64,000 nucleotides of DNA, taken from assembly GCF_009569385.1 (NCBI RefSeq), contig NZ_WBOF01000001.1, positions 3,606,001 through 3,670,000 of the forward strand, in the 5' to 3' direction. A program made the translations under genes and the position numbers. The notes beneath the pieces are model-generated. The model was given only the letters and a program-made list of their open reading frames with translations, was not told the DNA's origin and did no database searches. This document shows positions 1-8,177 of the stretch, piece by piece. The stretch comes from Streptomyces kaniharaensis. GTDB taxonomy: Bacteria > Actinomycetota > Actinomycetes > Streptomycetales > Streptomycetaceae. Every line of letters starts with the position of its first letter. Positions within the stretch are counted from its first letter, which is position 1.

Positions 1-618
1 GCGCTGAGCCTCTATCGCGCGGCGAGCAGGAAGGCCCCTGCCGGTCACTCGGTCGCCTCGATCGTGTGGCTCGGGTACGACCCGCCGGGAATGGACCTCG
101 GTGCCGCGTCCACGAAGGCCGGCAGGGACGGCGCACCGGCGTACGCGAAGTTCCTGAGCGGGCTTCGGGCCGGCCACGAGGGCCGACCACCGCACATCAC
201 GTCGATCGGGCACAGCTACGGCTCGTACCTGGTCGGCCAGGCGACCAGGCTCGCCACCAGGCCGGGCTCCTACGACGCGGCGCCGGACGACGTGATCTTC
301 CTCGGTAGCCCCGGTGTCGGTGTGGACAAGGCCTCCGACCTCGGGATGCCCGGCCGCGTGTGGGTCGGCGCGGCCGACAACGACGTCGTGACGCGCCTGC
401 CGTCGAAGTTCGGCATCGACCCGGACGAGCGCTGGTACGGCCGCGATCCGGCCAGTAGGCACTTCGACGCGAACCGCTTCACCGTCGACAACTGGAGCAG
501 GGGCAACCCCGTCGACGCGCACACCAAGTACCTGACGGGGCGCGGCGGGCCTTCGCTGGACAACATCGCGGCCATCGTCACCGGGAGCGGTGACGTCGAA
601 CTGGAGGGCCGGCGGTGA
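1..618 (+). CDS. Alpha/beta hydrolase (DUF1023-type), 5'-truncated by window edge
   Basis: The reading frame is open from the first base, so the start lies outside the window. About 205 residues remain. They contain a nucleophile-elbow motif, GHSYGS, preceded by a hydrophobic strand (HITSI) and followed by a helix, as in alpha/beta hydrolases. A downstream Asp (AADNDVV) and a His near the end (DAHTKYL) fit the rest of a Ser-Asp-His triad. The layout resembles the DUF1023 family, which is common and largely uncharacterised in actinobacteria. The substrate cannot be inferred. A shorter in-frame ATG-less start at base 64 (GTG) would remove conserved sequence and is not favoured. Confidence 0.8.
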   Translation, partial: ALSLYRAASRKAPAGHSVASIVWLGYDPPGMDLGAASTKAGRDGAPAYAKFLSGLRAGHEGRPPHITSIGHSYGSYLVGQATRLATRPGSYDAAPDDVIFLGSPGVGVDKASDLGMPGRVWVGAADNDVVTRLPSKFGIDPDERWYGRDPASRHFDANRFTVDNWSRGNPVDAHTKYLTGRGGPSLDNIAAIVTGSGDVELEGRR

Positions 619-1118
619 AGCGCGCCAGCGAGCACCGGGGTGCCGACGGATTCAGAATGATCCGCATGGCGAAGGTGGGCTCCTCGACGCTGGCCCGCCG
701 GGTCAGCACGGTCTCGCCCTGCTGGAGAGCGGGTTCGCCGGGGGATCGCCGGATCGTACTCGTCGGAGAGGACGAGGTCCTCCTTGGTGGCGAAGTACCG
801 GAAGAAGGTGGACGGGGAGACCTCGGCCGCCGCCGCGATCTGCTCCACCGTGGTGTTGTCGTAGCCCTGTTCGGTGGCCGTCAGGTGGCGATGCGTGTCC
901 ATGCGCGCACACTCCGTTGCGTGTCCTGCAAGTGCTGTTTCCGCACACGGAATTGACGCAACGTTGATCTGCTGTTCGCCGCTCGGGGGCGGTTATGGGT
1001 GACTGTCGGTAGATATCATGTGGCAATCGGTCAGTGCTGGCCGAGGTGTGCCGAGAGCGGAGAAGGGGTGGAGCGGCAGGAGCCGACCACGAGCCCGGCG
1101 CCGGGAAAGGGGAGCCGC
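619..1118. other. Gene-poor stretch between hydrolase and small membrane protein
   Basis: About 500 bases. The only recognisable content is the TetR remnant on the minus strand. Open frames on the plus strand across this stretch are shadows of the remnant or lack codon bias. The last 100 bases before the membrane-protein start presumably hold its promoter. No convincing hairpin terminator was seen directly after the hydrolase. Confidence 0.4.
746..902 (-). pseudogene. Remnant of a TetR-family regulator (N-terminal HTH only)
   Basis: About 40 residues are a good match to the TetR DNA-binding helix-turn-helix, including [17 protein letters not shown] and [14 protein letters not shown]. After the segment DEYDPAI the frame runs into sequence without TetR character, and it then enters the antisense of the upstream hydrolase. 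The usual ligand-binding C-terminal domain is therefore missing. The first helix upstream of GYDN is also scrambled: a more TetR-like leader ([11 protein letters not shown]) appears in a different frame just upstream, which suggests a small indel. I read this as a decayed gene rather than a functional short regulator. Confidence 0.6.
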
Positions 1119-1586
1119 ATGGCCGACACGGACGACAAGAAGGCGAGTGCCCAGGTGTGGGGCGCGGCGGTGGTGGTGGCGTCCGCGCTGGCCGTCGTCG
1201 CGGCTTATCTGATCAACGGTGCGGTGCTGGTCCTGGCGGTCGCCGGGGTCGAGGTGCTGCTGCTCATGGTGTACGTCGGCCGGCGCTGGCGGGCCCTCCA
1301 CCAGTCGAAGGCACCGGAGAGGCACCGCTCGTCCGCGGGCTCCCCGGGTGCCGCGCACTGCGAACGCTGCCGCCGGGCCCGGGAGGCGCTGGACGCCCGC
1401 CAGGCCCGCGACCGTACTCGCGCCGACCGCGAGCCTGACGGCTCCCCGCACTCGCGCCGCCCGCAGGGCCGGGCACCGCACGAGCACCCGTGGACAGCGG
1501 AACGGGCGGTCACCCGGTCCGTGGACCGGACGACCGCCCGTGGTGCCGCGCCGGACTCAGCCGGCCGTGTTGTAGGCCACCAGTGA
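1119..1586 (+). CDS. Small membrane protein of unknown function
   Basis: Predicted protein of 155 residues beginning MADTDDKKASAQVWG. The ATG is chosen because a purine-rich stretch (GGGAAAGGGGAG) lies just upstream; longer in-frame starts lack one. Two hydrophobic segments (about residues 13-28 and 32-52) are separated by a very short turn. A long, hydrophilic, Arg-rich tail with a CERCRR motif follows, likely cytoplasmic. No family is recognised. The 3' third overlaps a strong convergent hairpin and the last 30 bases of the opposite hemolysin III gene, so the natural C-terminus is less certain than the membrane part. Confidence 0.55.
   Translation: MADTDDKKASAQVWGAAVVVASALAVVAAYLINGAVLVLAVAGVEVLLLMVYVGRRWRALHQSKAPERHRSSAGSPGAAHCERCRRAREALDARQARDRTRADREPDGSPHSRRPQGRAPHEHPWTAERAVTRSVDRTTARGAAPDSAGRVVGHQ
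1502..1541 (-). terminator. Hairpin terminator for the hemolysin III gene, inside the opposite ORF
   Basis: The arms ACGGGCGGTC and GACCGCCCGT are perfect complements. They enclose a second perfect dyad (CCGGTCC-GT-GGACCGG), giving a compact double-stem structure just past the minus-strand stop. There is no clear T tract, as is usual in Streptomyces. Confidence 0.55.
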
Positions 1587-2267
1587 CACCCCGACGTACT
1601 GCACGATGAACGCGCCGAGGGTGAAGGCGTGGAACACCTCGTGGAACCCGAACCAGCGCGGTGACGGATCGGGCCGCTTGAGCCCGTACACCACACCGCC
1701 GATGCTGTAGAGCACCCCGCCGACGATCATCAGCACCAGGACGGCGACACCGCCGGTGCGCAGGAAGTCGGGCAGGAAGAAGGCGGCGGCCCAGCCCAGC
1801 GCGATGTACACCGGGGTGTACAGCCAGCGCGGCGCGCCGACCCAGAACACCCGGAACGCGATCCCGGCCAGCGCGCCGCCCCAGACCGCCCAGAGCAGCA
1901 CCTGCTGGGCGGCGCCCTTCAGCAACAGGATCGTGAACGGCGTGTAGGTGCCCGCGATGATCAGGAAGATGTTCGCGTGGTCCAGCCGGCGCAGGACGGC
2001 GTCGCCGCGCGGGCCCCAGTTGAAGCGGTGGTAGACCGCGCTGACCCCGAACAGCAACCAGGCGCTGGCCGAGTAGATCGCGCAGGCGATCTTGGCGGGC
2101 GTGGAGTCGGCCAGGCAGATCAGCACGATCCCGGCGGCGACCGTGGCGGGGAACATTCCGGCGTGCAGCCAGCCGCGCCACTTCGGCTTGCCCTCGGCGC
2201 CGTCCGGGCGCACCGGGCCGGCCGCCCCCTTCGTGCGCTCCGCGAACTCAGCAGTCATGCGCGGCAT
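1557..2267 (-). CDS. Hemolysin III family (PAQR-type) membrane protein
   Basis: Predicted protein of 236 residues, the usual size for bacterial hemolysin III / TrhA-like proteins. Family signatures are visible: SAVYHRFNW in the first half, RRLDHANIFLIIAGTYTPF (conserved H and TYTP), and GFHEVFHAFTL near the end, which supplies the His residues that bind metal in this superfamily. About seven hydrophobic segments are evident. Despite the name, members are membrane-integral proteins linked to membrane homeostasis rather than proven toxins. A second Met (MTAEF) three codons in is an alternative start. It is divergent from pckG, and the intergenic region holds two perfect palindromes. Confidence 0.9.
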   Translation of the reverse strand: MPRMTAEFAERTKGAAGPVRPDGAEGKPKWRGWLHAGMFPATVAAGIVLICLADSTPAKIACAIYSASAWLLFGVSAVYHRFNWGPRGDAVLRRLDHANIFLIIAGTYTPFTILLLKGAAQQVLLWAVWGGALAGIAFRVFWVGAPRWLYTPVYIALGWAAAFFLPDFLRTGGVAVLVLMIVGGVLYSIGGVVYGLKRPDPSPRWFGFHEVFHAFTLGAFIVQYVGVSLVAYNTAG

Positions 2268-2277
2268 GCTACCGGCG

Positions 2278-2295
2278 ACCTACGGATCCGTAGGT
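2278..2295. promoter_or_regulatory. 18-bp perfect palindrome upstream of the hemolysin III gene
   Basis: ACCTACGGATCCGTAGGT reads identically on both strands and lies about 10 bases upstream of the hemolysin III start codon. Its size, perfection and position suggest an operator for a dimeric repressor, most likely TetR-like. The cognate regulator is not identifiable here. Confidence 0.55.
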
Positions 2296-2390
2296 TACCA
2301 GCCCGTAGGAAGTGGCGATCATCACTCTTGGACGTTTTGGAGCATTTGAAGTGTGGCCCCGCGCACGCCGTCCGGGATGTAGGCGACCTG

Positions 2391-2404
2391 TTACTGGCCA
2401 GTAA
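2391..2404. promoter_or_regulatory. 14-bp perfect palindrome upstream of pckG
   Basis: TTACTGGCCAGTAA is a perfect dyad about 140 bases before the pckG start. It is followed a few bases later by a second small dyad (TTTACGTAGTAAA). The surrounding 60 bases are markedly AT-richer than the rest of the window, as expected of a promoter. It is probably a regulatory site for pckG. Confidence 0.5.
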
Positions 2405-2542
2405 TGATACTTTACGTAGTAAAAGATGCGTCAATTTCACCGCTGCGCCGCAATCCGCGCCGAAGGCCGGGGCTACGCTGCAAGCACCCTCAGACCCCCG
2501 CTACGCCGCCTCCCCGCCGAGATGGCGTGAAACGGAGCGATC

Positions 2543-4369
2543 GTGTCGTACGAGATCTCTGCTGTCAGCGCGTCCGCGCCCACCCGTCACCAGCGCCTGC
2601 TGGCGTGGGTGAGCGAGATCGCTGAGCTCACCCAGCCGGACCGCATCGAGTGGTGCGACGGCTCCGACGAGGAGTACCAGCGCCTCGCGGACCTGCTGGT
2701 GGCTCAGGGCACCTTCAAGAAGCTGAACGAGGAGAAGCGCCCCAACTCCTACTACGCCGCCTCGGACCCCACGGACGTGGCGCGCGTGGAGGACCGCACC
2801 TTCATCTGCTCCGAGCAGGAGAAGGACGCCGGCCCCACCAACAACTGGAAGGCTCCCGCCGAGATGCGCGAGATCTTCCAGGGCGAGAAGGGTCTGTTCC
2901 GCGGTGCGATGAAGGGCCGCACGATGTACGTCGTGCCGTTCTCGATGGGCCCGGTCGGCTCCCCGCTGGCCGCCTACGGCGTCGAGATCACCGACTCCGC
3001 CTACGTCGCCGTGTCGATGCGCGTGATGACCCGCATGGGCAAGGCGGTGCTCGACCAGCTCGGCGAGGACGGGGACTTCGTCAAGGCCGTGCACACCGTC
3101 GGCGCCCCGCTCGCCGAGGGCGAGGCGGACGTCCCGTGGCCGTGCAACACCACCAAGTACATCTCGCACTTCCCGGAGACCAAGGAGATCTGGTCCTTCG
3201 GCTCGGGCTACGGCGGCAACGCCCTGCTCGGCAAGAAGTGCTACGCGCTGCGCATCGCCTCGACCATGGCCCGCGACGAGGGCTGGCTGGCCGAGCACAT
3301 GCTCATCCTGAAGCTCACTCCGCCCTCCGGTGAGGTCAAGTACGTCGCCGCCGCCTTCCCGTCGGCCTGCGGCAAGACCAACCTGGCCATGCTCCAGCCG
3401 ACCGTCCCGGGCTGGAAGGTCGAGACGATCGGCGACGACATCGCCTGGATGCGCTTCGGCGCCGACGGCCGCCTCTACGCCATCAACCCGGAGGCCGGCT
3501 TCTTCGGCGTCGCCCCCGGCACCGGCGTGGACACCAACGCCAACGCCATCGACACCCTCTGGGGCAACACCGTCTTCACCAACGTCGCCCTCACCGACGA
3601 CGGCGACGTGTGGTGGGAGGGCCTCACCGAGGAGCCCCCGGCGCACCTGACCGACTGGCGCGGCAACGACTGGACCCCCGAGTCCGGCACCCCGGCCGCC
3701 CACCCGAACGCCCGCTTCGCCGTCCCGGCCGCGCAGTGCCCGACCATCGCCCCCGAGTGGGAGGACCAGGCGGGCGTGCCGATTTCGGCGATCCTGTTCG
3801 GCGGCCGGCGCGCCACCGCCGTCCCGCTGGTGACCGAGTCCTTCGACTGGCAGCATGGCGTCTTCCTCGGCGCCAACATCGCCTCCGAGAAGACCGCCGC
3901 CGCCGAGGGCACCGTCGGCGAGCTGCGCCGCGACCCGTTCGCGATGCTGCCGTTCTGCGGCTACAACATGGGCGACTACTTCGCCCACTGGCTGAAGGTC
4001 GGCGCGCAGGCGGACGCGTCGAAGCTGCCGAAGATCTACTACGTGAACTGGTTCCGCAAGAACGCCGAGGGCAAGTTCGTCTGGCCCGGCTACGGCGAGA
4101 ACAGCCGCGTGCTCAAGTGGATCGTCGAGCGGCTGGAGGGCACCGGCGAGGGCGTGAAGACCCCGATCGGCGTGCTGCCCACCACCGAAGGCTTCGACCT
4201 GGACGGCCTGGAGCTGTCCAAGGACGACCTCGACCTGCTCTTCACCGTGGACGCCGACATCTGGCGCCAGGAGGCCGCGCTCGTGCCGGCCCACCTGGAG
4301 CTGTTCGGCGACCACACCCCGAAGGAGCTGTGGGACGAGTACCGAGACCTGGTCGCGCGTCTCGGCTGA
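2543..4369 (+). CDS. pckG: Phosphoenolpyruvate carboxykinase (GTP)
   Basis: Predicted protein of 608 residues, full length for the GTP-dependent enzyme. It converts oxaloacetate and GTP to phosphoenolpyruvate, GDP and CO2, the first committed step of gluconeogenesis, in the cytosol. The class-specific P-loop FPSACGKTN is near residue 271, and the kinase-2 motif IGDDIAWM follows about 25 residues later. The substrate-binding FGSGYGGN and the NWFRKN segment are also present. The GTG start is supported by CGGAG a few bases upstream. It appears monocistronic, with a strong hairpin after its stop and palindromes in its promoter region. Confidence 0.97.
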   Translation: MSYEISAVSASAPTRHQRLLAWVSEIAELTQPDRIEWCDGSDEEYQRLADLLVAQGTFKKLNEEKRPNSYYAASDPTDVARVEDRTFICSEQEKDAGPTNNWKAPAEMREIFQGEKGLFRGAMKGRTMYVVPFSMGPVGSPLAAYGVEITDSAYVAVSMRVMTRMGKAVLDQLGEDGDFVKAVHTVGAPLAEGEADVPWPCNTTKYISHFPETKEIWSFGSGYGGNALLGKKCYALRIASTMARDEGWLAEHMLILKLTPPSGEVKYVAAAFPSACGKTNLAMLQPTVPGWKVETIGDDIAWMRFGADGRLYAINPEAGFFGVAPGTGVDTNANAIDTLWGNTVFTNVALTDDGDVWWEGLTEEPPAHLTDWRGNDWTPESGTPAAHPNARFAVPAAQCPTIAPEWEDQAGVPISAILFGGRRATAVPLVTESFDWQHGVFLGANIASEKTAAAEGTVGELRRDPFAMLPFCGYNMGDYFAHWLKVGAQADASKLPKIYYVNWFRKNAEGKFVWPGYGENSRVLKWIVERLEGTGEGVKTPIGVLPTTEGFDLDGLELSKDDLDLLFTVDADIWRQEAALVPAHLELFGDHTPKELWDEYRDLVARLG

Positions 4370-4395
4370 GCCTCCTGAGCCTCAGCGATGACAGA

Positions 4396-4427
4396 GGCCG
4401 GTGCGCCGCACGAACTGCGCACCGGCC
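4396..4427 (+). terminator. Terminator after pckG
   Basis: Perfect 11-bp stem (GGCCGGTGCGC / GCGCACCGGCC) with a 10-base loop, starting 26 bases after the pckG stop. There is no T run. Confidence 0.75.
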
Positions 4428-4437
4428 GAGCGACAGG

Positions 4438-4505
4438 ACGGCCGGAGCCCCGCCGGACGATCTTTCCCCGACCAAGGAGATCGTCCGTGCCGGGACTCCG
4501 GCCGT
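4438..4505. repeat. 68-base nested inverted repeat between pckG and the lectin gene
   Basis: The outer arms ACGGCCGGAG / CTCCGGCCGT and inner arms CGGACGATCT / AGATCGTCCG are each perfect 10-bp matches. Between them lie partly pairing CCCCG / CGGGA segments, and the central loop is 14 bases. It may act as the lectin gene's terminator on the minus strand, but it is longer and more elaborate than the other terminators here. Confidence 0.6.
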
Positions 4506-4526
4506 AGTGTTTTCGGAGCCGGGGTG

Positions 4527-5099
4527 TTACCAGGGGGTCCGGGTGATGGCGGTGATCCAGGCCTGGTTGCCCTGGCAGACGCCGGTCGTGGAGCTCGGCC
4601 ACTGACGGGCGGGGGCGCCGTTGTCGGTGCGCCAGTCGGCGATCTCGAGCTTCATGGCCGAGTTGAGGTTCTGCAGGCCGAGCTCGTTGCGCGAGCCGAT
4701 GTCGCCGGCGTAGTTCCAGTGCTGGTTCCAGCCGCCGGTGCAGTCCCACTGGCGGGCGGGGGCGCCGTACTCGTGGCTCCAGTCGGCGATCTCCAGGCAC
4801 TTGCCGGAGAAGCGGTTCACCAGGCGGAAGCCGCCGCTGTCGGGCACGTAGTCCCACCGCTGGTTGGCGCCGCCGGTGCAGTCCCACTGGCGGGCGGGGG
4901 CGCCGTTGTCGGTGCGCCAGTCGGCGATCTCCAGGCACTTGCCGGAGTGGGCGTTCACGATGGTGCTCGACGTCGGGTTGCGGAAGCCGCCGTTGTACGC
5001 GGCGGCGGGCGTGGCCGGCAGGGCGGCGGCCAGCGCGACGGCGGCGCCGGCGACGGCCGCGGCGGCGCGGGCATGGGTGAGCGGAATGCGGATGGTCAA
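4527..5099 (-). CDS. Secreted ricin-type beta-trefoil lectin protein
   Basis: About 190 residues from a TTG start (TIRIPLTHARAAAAV...), which gives a normal signal peptide: a basic N-end, an Ala-rich core and a cleavage region near ATPAAAYN. An ATG 48 bases upstream would add a poorly conserved leader. The mature part consists of three ricin-B-like repeats with the pattern SGKCLEIADW...GAPARQWDCTGG.NQ.W. The last repeat has lost the Cys residues (SAMKLEIADW). Such domains bind galactose-type sugars in extracellular glycosidases, but here no catalytic domain is attached, so it is a stand-alone exported lectin. Repeats 1 and 3 share 41 identical bases. Confidence 0.8.
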   Translation of the reverse strand: MTIRIPLTHARAAAAVAGAAVALAAALPATPAAAYNGGFRNPTSSTIVNAHSGKCLEIADWRTDNGAPARQWDCTGGANQRWDYVPDSGGFRLVNRFSGKCLEIADWSHEYGAPARQWDCTGGWNQHWNYAGDIGSRNELGLQNLNSAMKLEIADWRTDNGAPARQWPSSTTGVCQGNQAWITAITRTPW

Positions 5100-5297
5100 G
5101 GCGGACCGGTCCCTTGCGGAGGAGTGGGGGCAGGGGAGCGGAGCCATCCGGGCGGTGGAGCGCCTCGGTGTCCGCGTCGGCCCGGGCCGCGGCGCACCAC
5201 CGACCGGCCCGTCCCCCCTACGGCCCGGGGAGGTACCCGGGCCGCCGACGCGCGGGAATACTACTCCCGGGGCGGTGTCTCCTGATCAAACGGGAGG

Positions 5298-6512
5298 TCA
5301 AGGTTGGGCGTAGCCGCTGAGGAAGTCCCCGATCCGAGTGACCGCGTCCGTGATCTCCTCGGCCCGGGGCAGCGTGACCAGCCGGAAGTGGTCCGGCTCG
5401 GGCCAGTTGAAGCCGGTGCCCTGGACCAGCAGGATGCGCTGGGCGCGCAGCAGGTCCAGCACCATCTGGGCGTCGTCCTTGATCTTGTAGACCTTCGGGT
5501 CCAGCCGCGGGAACGCGTACAGCGCGCCCTTCGGCTTGACGCAGCTGACACCGGGGATCTCGTTCAGCAGCCGGTACGCGGCGTCGCGCGAGGCCAGCAG
5601 CCGCCCGCCGGGCAGGACGAGGTCGCGGATCGACTGCCGCCCGCCGAGCGCCGCGGCCACCGCGTGCTGGGCCGGCATGTTGGCGCACAGCCGCATCGAG
5701 GCGAGCACCGTGAGGCCCTCGATGTAGCTGCGGGCCCGTTGGCGGTCGCCGGACAGGACCATCCAGCCGGAGCGGAAGCCGGCCACCCGGTAGGCCTTGG
5801 AGAGGCCGTTGAAGGTGACGCAGAAGAGGTCCGGCGCGAGCGTGGCCAGCGGGATGTGCTCGGCGTCGTCGTAGAGGATCTTGTCGTAGATCTCGTCCGC
5901 GTAGACCACCAGCTTGTGCCGGCGGGCGATCTCGACGATGCCCTCCAGCACCTCGCGCGGGTAGACCGCGCCGGTCGGGTTGTTCGGGTTGATCACCACG
6001 ATGGCCCGGGTCCGGTCGGTGACCTTGGCCTCGATGTCGGCGAGGTCCGGGTACCACTCGGCCTGCTCGTCGCAGCGGTAGTGCACCGCGGTGCCGCCGG
6101 CCAGCGAGACGGAGGCGGTCCAGAGCGGGTAGTCGGGCGCCGGGACGAGCACCTCGTCGCCGTCGTCCAGCAGCGCGGTCATGGCGAGCTGGATGAGCTC
6201 GGAGACGCCGTTGCCGAGGAAGACGTCCTCGACGGTGAGGTCGTGCAGGCCGCGGTCCTCGTAGTGCATGACGACGGCGCGGCGGGCGGAGAGGAGGCCC
6301 TTGGAGTCCCCGTAGCCGTGCGCGCCCGCGAGGTTGCGCAGGATGTCCTGGAGGATCTCCGGGGGCGCCTCGAAGCCGAACACGGCGGGGTTGCCGGTGT
6401 TGAGCTTGAGGATGCGGTGGCCCTGTTCCTCCAGCCGCATCGCCTCGTCGAGCACCGGGCCGCGGATGTCGTAACAGACGTTGGCGAGCTTGCTGGACTG
6501 GATGACCTGCAT
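5298..6512 (-). CDS. PLP-dependent aminotransferase, AlaA-like (fold type I)
   Basis: Predicted protein of 404 residues. It has the class I/II aminotransferase hallmarks: the NPNNPTG motif near residue 175, YADEIYD near 204, the PLP lysine in NGLSKAYR (about K239) and the phosphate-binding GFRSGW. The N-terminal IQSSKLANVCYDIRGPV and the overall match are typical of AlaA-type enzymes, which transfer amino groups between alanine/pyruvate and glutamate/2-oxoglutarate. A broader or different substrate is possible. The ATG is favoured because the conserved N-terminus begins there. It stands alone on the minus strand. Confidence 0.9.
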   Translation of the reverse strand: MQVIQSSKLANVCYDIRGPVLDEAMRLEEQGHRILKLNTGNPAVFGFEAPPEILQDILRNLAGAHGYGDSKGLLSARRAVVMHYEDRGLHDLTVEDVFLGNGVSELIQLAMTALLDDGDEVLVPAPDYPLWTASVSLAGGTAVHYRCDEQAEWYPDLADIEAKVTDRTRAIVVINPNNPTGAVYPREVLEGIVEIARRHKLVVYADEIYDKILYDDAEHIPLATLAPDLFCVTFNGLSKAYRVAGFRSGWMVLSGDRQRARSYIEGLTVLASMRLCANMPAQHAVAAALGGRQSIRDLVLPGGRLLASRDAAYRLLNEIPGVSCVKPKGALYAFPRLDPKVYKIKDDAQMVLDLLRAQRILLVQGTGFNWPEPDHFRLVTLPRAEEITDAVTRIGDFLSGYAQP

Positions 6513-6612
6513 GCCTGCCTACTTTAGGGGCACCGGCGGGCCCGGCGGCGCGCGTTCCGGCACGCGCACCGACGGGCCCTGAGCGGCCTCCTTGGATCGG
6601 CAGGCGGGGCCG

Positions 6613-7371
6613 TCAGCCGACCTTCCAAACCAGGGGCGCGGTGTCCAGGATGTTCCCGTACGTGAGGAACGCGGGCGGATTGTCGTTCGGAACGAGATAG
6701 ACGGCACACAGCTTCACCGACTGCCCGTCCGCGAGCGGCACCAGCGACTTCGTGTCGCACTGCGGGATGGACCTCTGCAGGGTCGGCGCGGGCAGCGTGC
6801 CCGCCGAGTGGTCCCTGGGCTTCACCCAGGCCCGCATCATGTAGGCGTCCTGGGCCAGCGGGGTGCCGGTGCGGTTGGTGAACGTCATGGTGACGTAGTA
6901 CGGCGTCTTGCCGTTGGTCAGGTCCGGCATGAAGGCGAACGGGGCGATCTCGGCGGCGGTGCCCTTGGTGATCGAGACCGCGGTGGCGTCCACGGTCGAG
7001 CTCTTGCCGAGGTAGCGGCCGGTGGCGCCGAGCGGCAGCGGGCGGTCGTAGCTGATCTGCGTGACGTTGTTGCCCCCGGCGGTGGCCACCGGCTGCGGCG
7101 CGTCCCCGCCCGCCGCGGGGGCATTCGACCCACCCGCCGCGGGGGCGCTCGACCCGCCCGGCGCCGGGGCGCGGCTGGCCGGGGGAGCTGCGCCGGTCGG
7201 TGTGCCGGCGGGAGCGGCGGCCGGGGCGGTGACGGGCGGTGCGGCCGGGGTGTCCGTGCTCGCGGCGACCGGGTCGGAGTTGTCCGGCCCGCAGGCGGCC
7301 AGCAGCAGCGCGAGCGCCGCCGCCGGGACGCCGGCGCGGGCGATCTTTCCTAAGGGCCGGGTCTTCGTCAC
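6613..7371 (-). CDS. Putative lipoprotein of unknown function
   Basis: About 252 residues from a GTG start (VTKTRPLGKIARAG), chosen for the GGGGGAGAG just upstream and because it places a perfect lipobox (ALLLAAC, Cys about 27) correctly. After the Cys comes a 60-residue Pro/Ala/Gly linker, then a globular domain with beta-strand character (YVTMTFTNRTGTPLAQ...). Such domains resemble immunoglobulin-like folds of Streptomyces lipoproteins, but no named family is certain. It is predicted to be anchored on the outer face of the membrane. It is divergent from the prepilin-peptidase-like gene with about 90 bases between them. Confidence 0.8.
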   Translation of the reverse strand: MTKTRPLGKIARAGVPAAALALLLAACGPDNSDPVAASTDTPAAPPVTAPAAAPAGTPTGAAPPASRAPAPGGSSAPAAGGSNAPAAGGDAPQPVATAGGNNVTQISYDRPLPLGATGRYLGKSSTVDATAVSITKGTAAEIAPFAFMPDLTNGKTPYYVTMTFTNRTGTPLAQDAYMMRAWVKPRDHSAGTLPAPTLQRSIPQCDTKSLVPLADGQSVKLCAVYLVPNDNPPAFLTYGNILDTAPLVWKVG

Positions 7372-7463
7372 GGTCTCTCCCCCGTTGGATGATGTGGTCG
7401 GTGGGCCCGCCCGCCGGGCGTCCCGACTGTCATGCGGGCGCCGATCGAGAGGGGGTTGCGCCG

Positions 7464-8177
7464 GTGATGCTAGCCGCCGCCGGGGCCGTACTGGCCGGTT
7501 TTCTGGTAGCTCCACTGCTGCGGGGCCTGGTTGCCCGATTTGCCGTGCCCGAGGGTGAACCCTGGTGCCGTGTATGCCCGTTGTGTGCACGTCCGACGCA
7601 GGTGCTGCCGCCGGGCGGACGCTGTCCGGGGTGCCGCGAGCGGCTGGGCGCCGCGGCCTGGACGGTGGAGTCGGCCGCGGCGGCGGTCGCCGTCGCGGTG
7701 CTGCTCGCCGCGGACGGCCCGTCGGCGGCGGCGCTGGGCTGGGCGGCCGCGCTCGGTGTGGTGCTCGCCTTCGTCGACGGCCGGGTGCGCCGGCTGCCGT
7801 ACCGGCTGACCGTGCCGCTGGCCGCCGGGCTGGCCGTGCTGCTGGCGGTGGCGGCGCTGGCCGAGGGCAGCCCCGGGGTGCTGGTGCGCTGCCTGCTGGT
7901 GGCGCTGACCGCCGGCGCGCTCTTCGAACTGCCCGTCTGGCTGGGCCTGATGGGCCCCGGGGACTCCCCGCTGGCGTTCGCGCTGGGCGGCCTGCTCGGC
8001 TGGTACGGCTGGGGCGTGGCGTTCAGCGGGCTGTTCTGCACCGTCCTGCTGGCCGGCCTGTGGGCGATCGTCCGGGCGGCTGCCGCGCTGGCGCGCCGCC
8101 GGCCGGTGCGCGGACTCGACATCCCGGTGGGCCCGTTCCTGCTGCTCGGCACCCTGCTGGCGGTGCTGGCCCGCTAG
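7464..8177 (+). CDS. Prepilin peptidase-like membrane protein (A24 type)
   Basis: About 237 residues; GTG (7464) or the adjacent ATG (7467) is the start, with GAGAGGGGG about eight bases upstream. It has an N-terminal hydrophobic segment, then a CxxC...CxxC zinc-like motif (CRVCPLC and CPGC), then several membrane segments. The two aspartates expected of aspartyl prepilin peptidases are present (AFVDGRVRRLP and GPGDSPLA), although the usual GxGD is GPGD. Its role would be processing of type IV-like pilins or related signal sequences at the membrane. No pilus genes lie nearby. Its TAG stop coincides with the target site of the IS element that follows. Confidence 0.75.
   Translation: MMLAAAGAVLAGFLVAPLLRGLVARFAVPEGEPWCRVCPLCARPTQVLPPGGRCPGCRERLGAAAWTVESAAAAVAVAVLLAADGPSAAALGWAAALGVVLAFVDGRVRRLPYRLTVPLAAGLAVLLAVAALAEGSPGVLVRCLLVALTAGALFELPVWLGLMGPGDSPLAFALGGLLGWYGWGVAFSGLFCTVLLAGLWAIVRAAAALARRRPVRGLDIPVGPFLLLGTLLAVLAR

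Noticed and set aside
615..956. Plus-strand open frames over the TetR remnant
   Set aside because: They are antisense to the recognisable helix-turn-helix and have no codon bias or homology of their own.
2501..4315. Long open frame antisense to pckG
   Set aside because: It is the shadow of a highly biased, conserved gene. High GC at third positions keeps the opposite frame open, and the translation has no recognisable domain.
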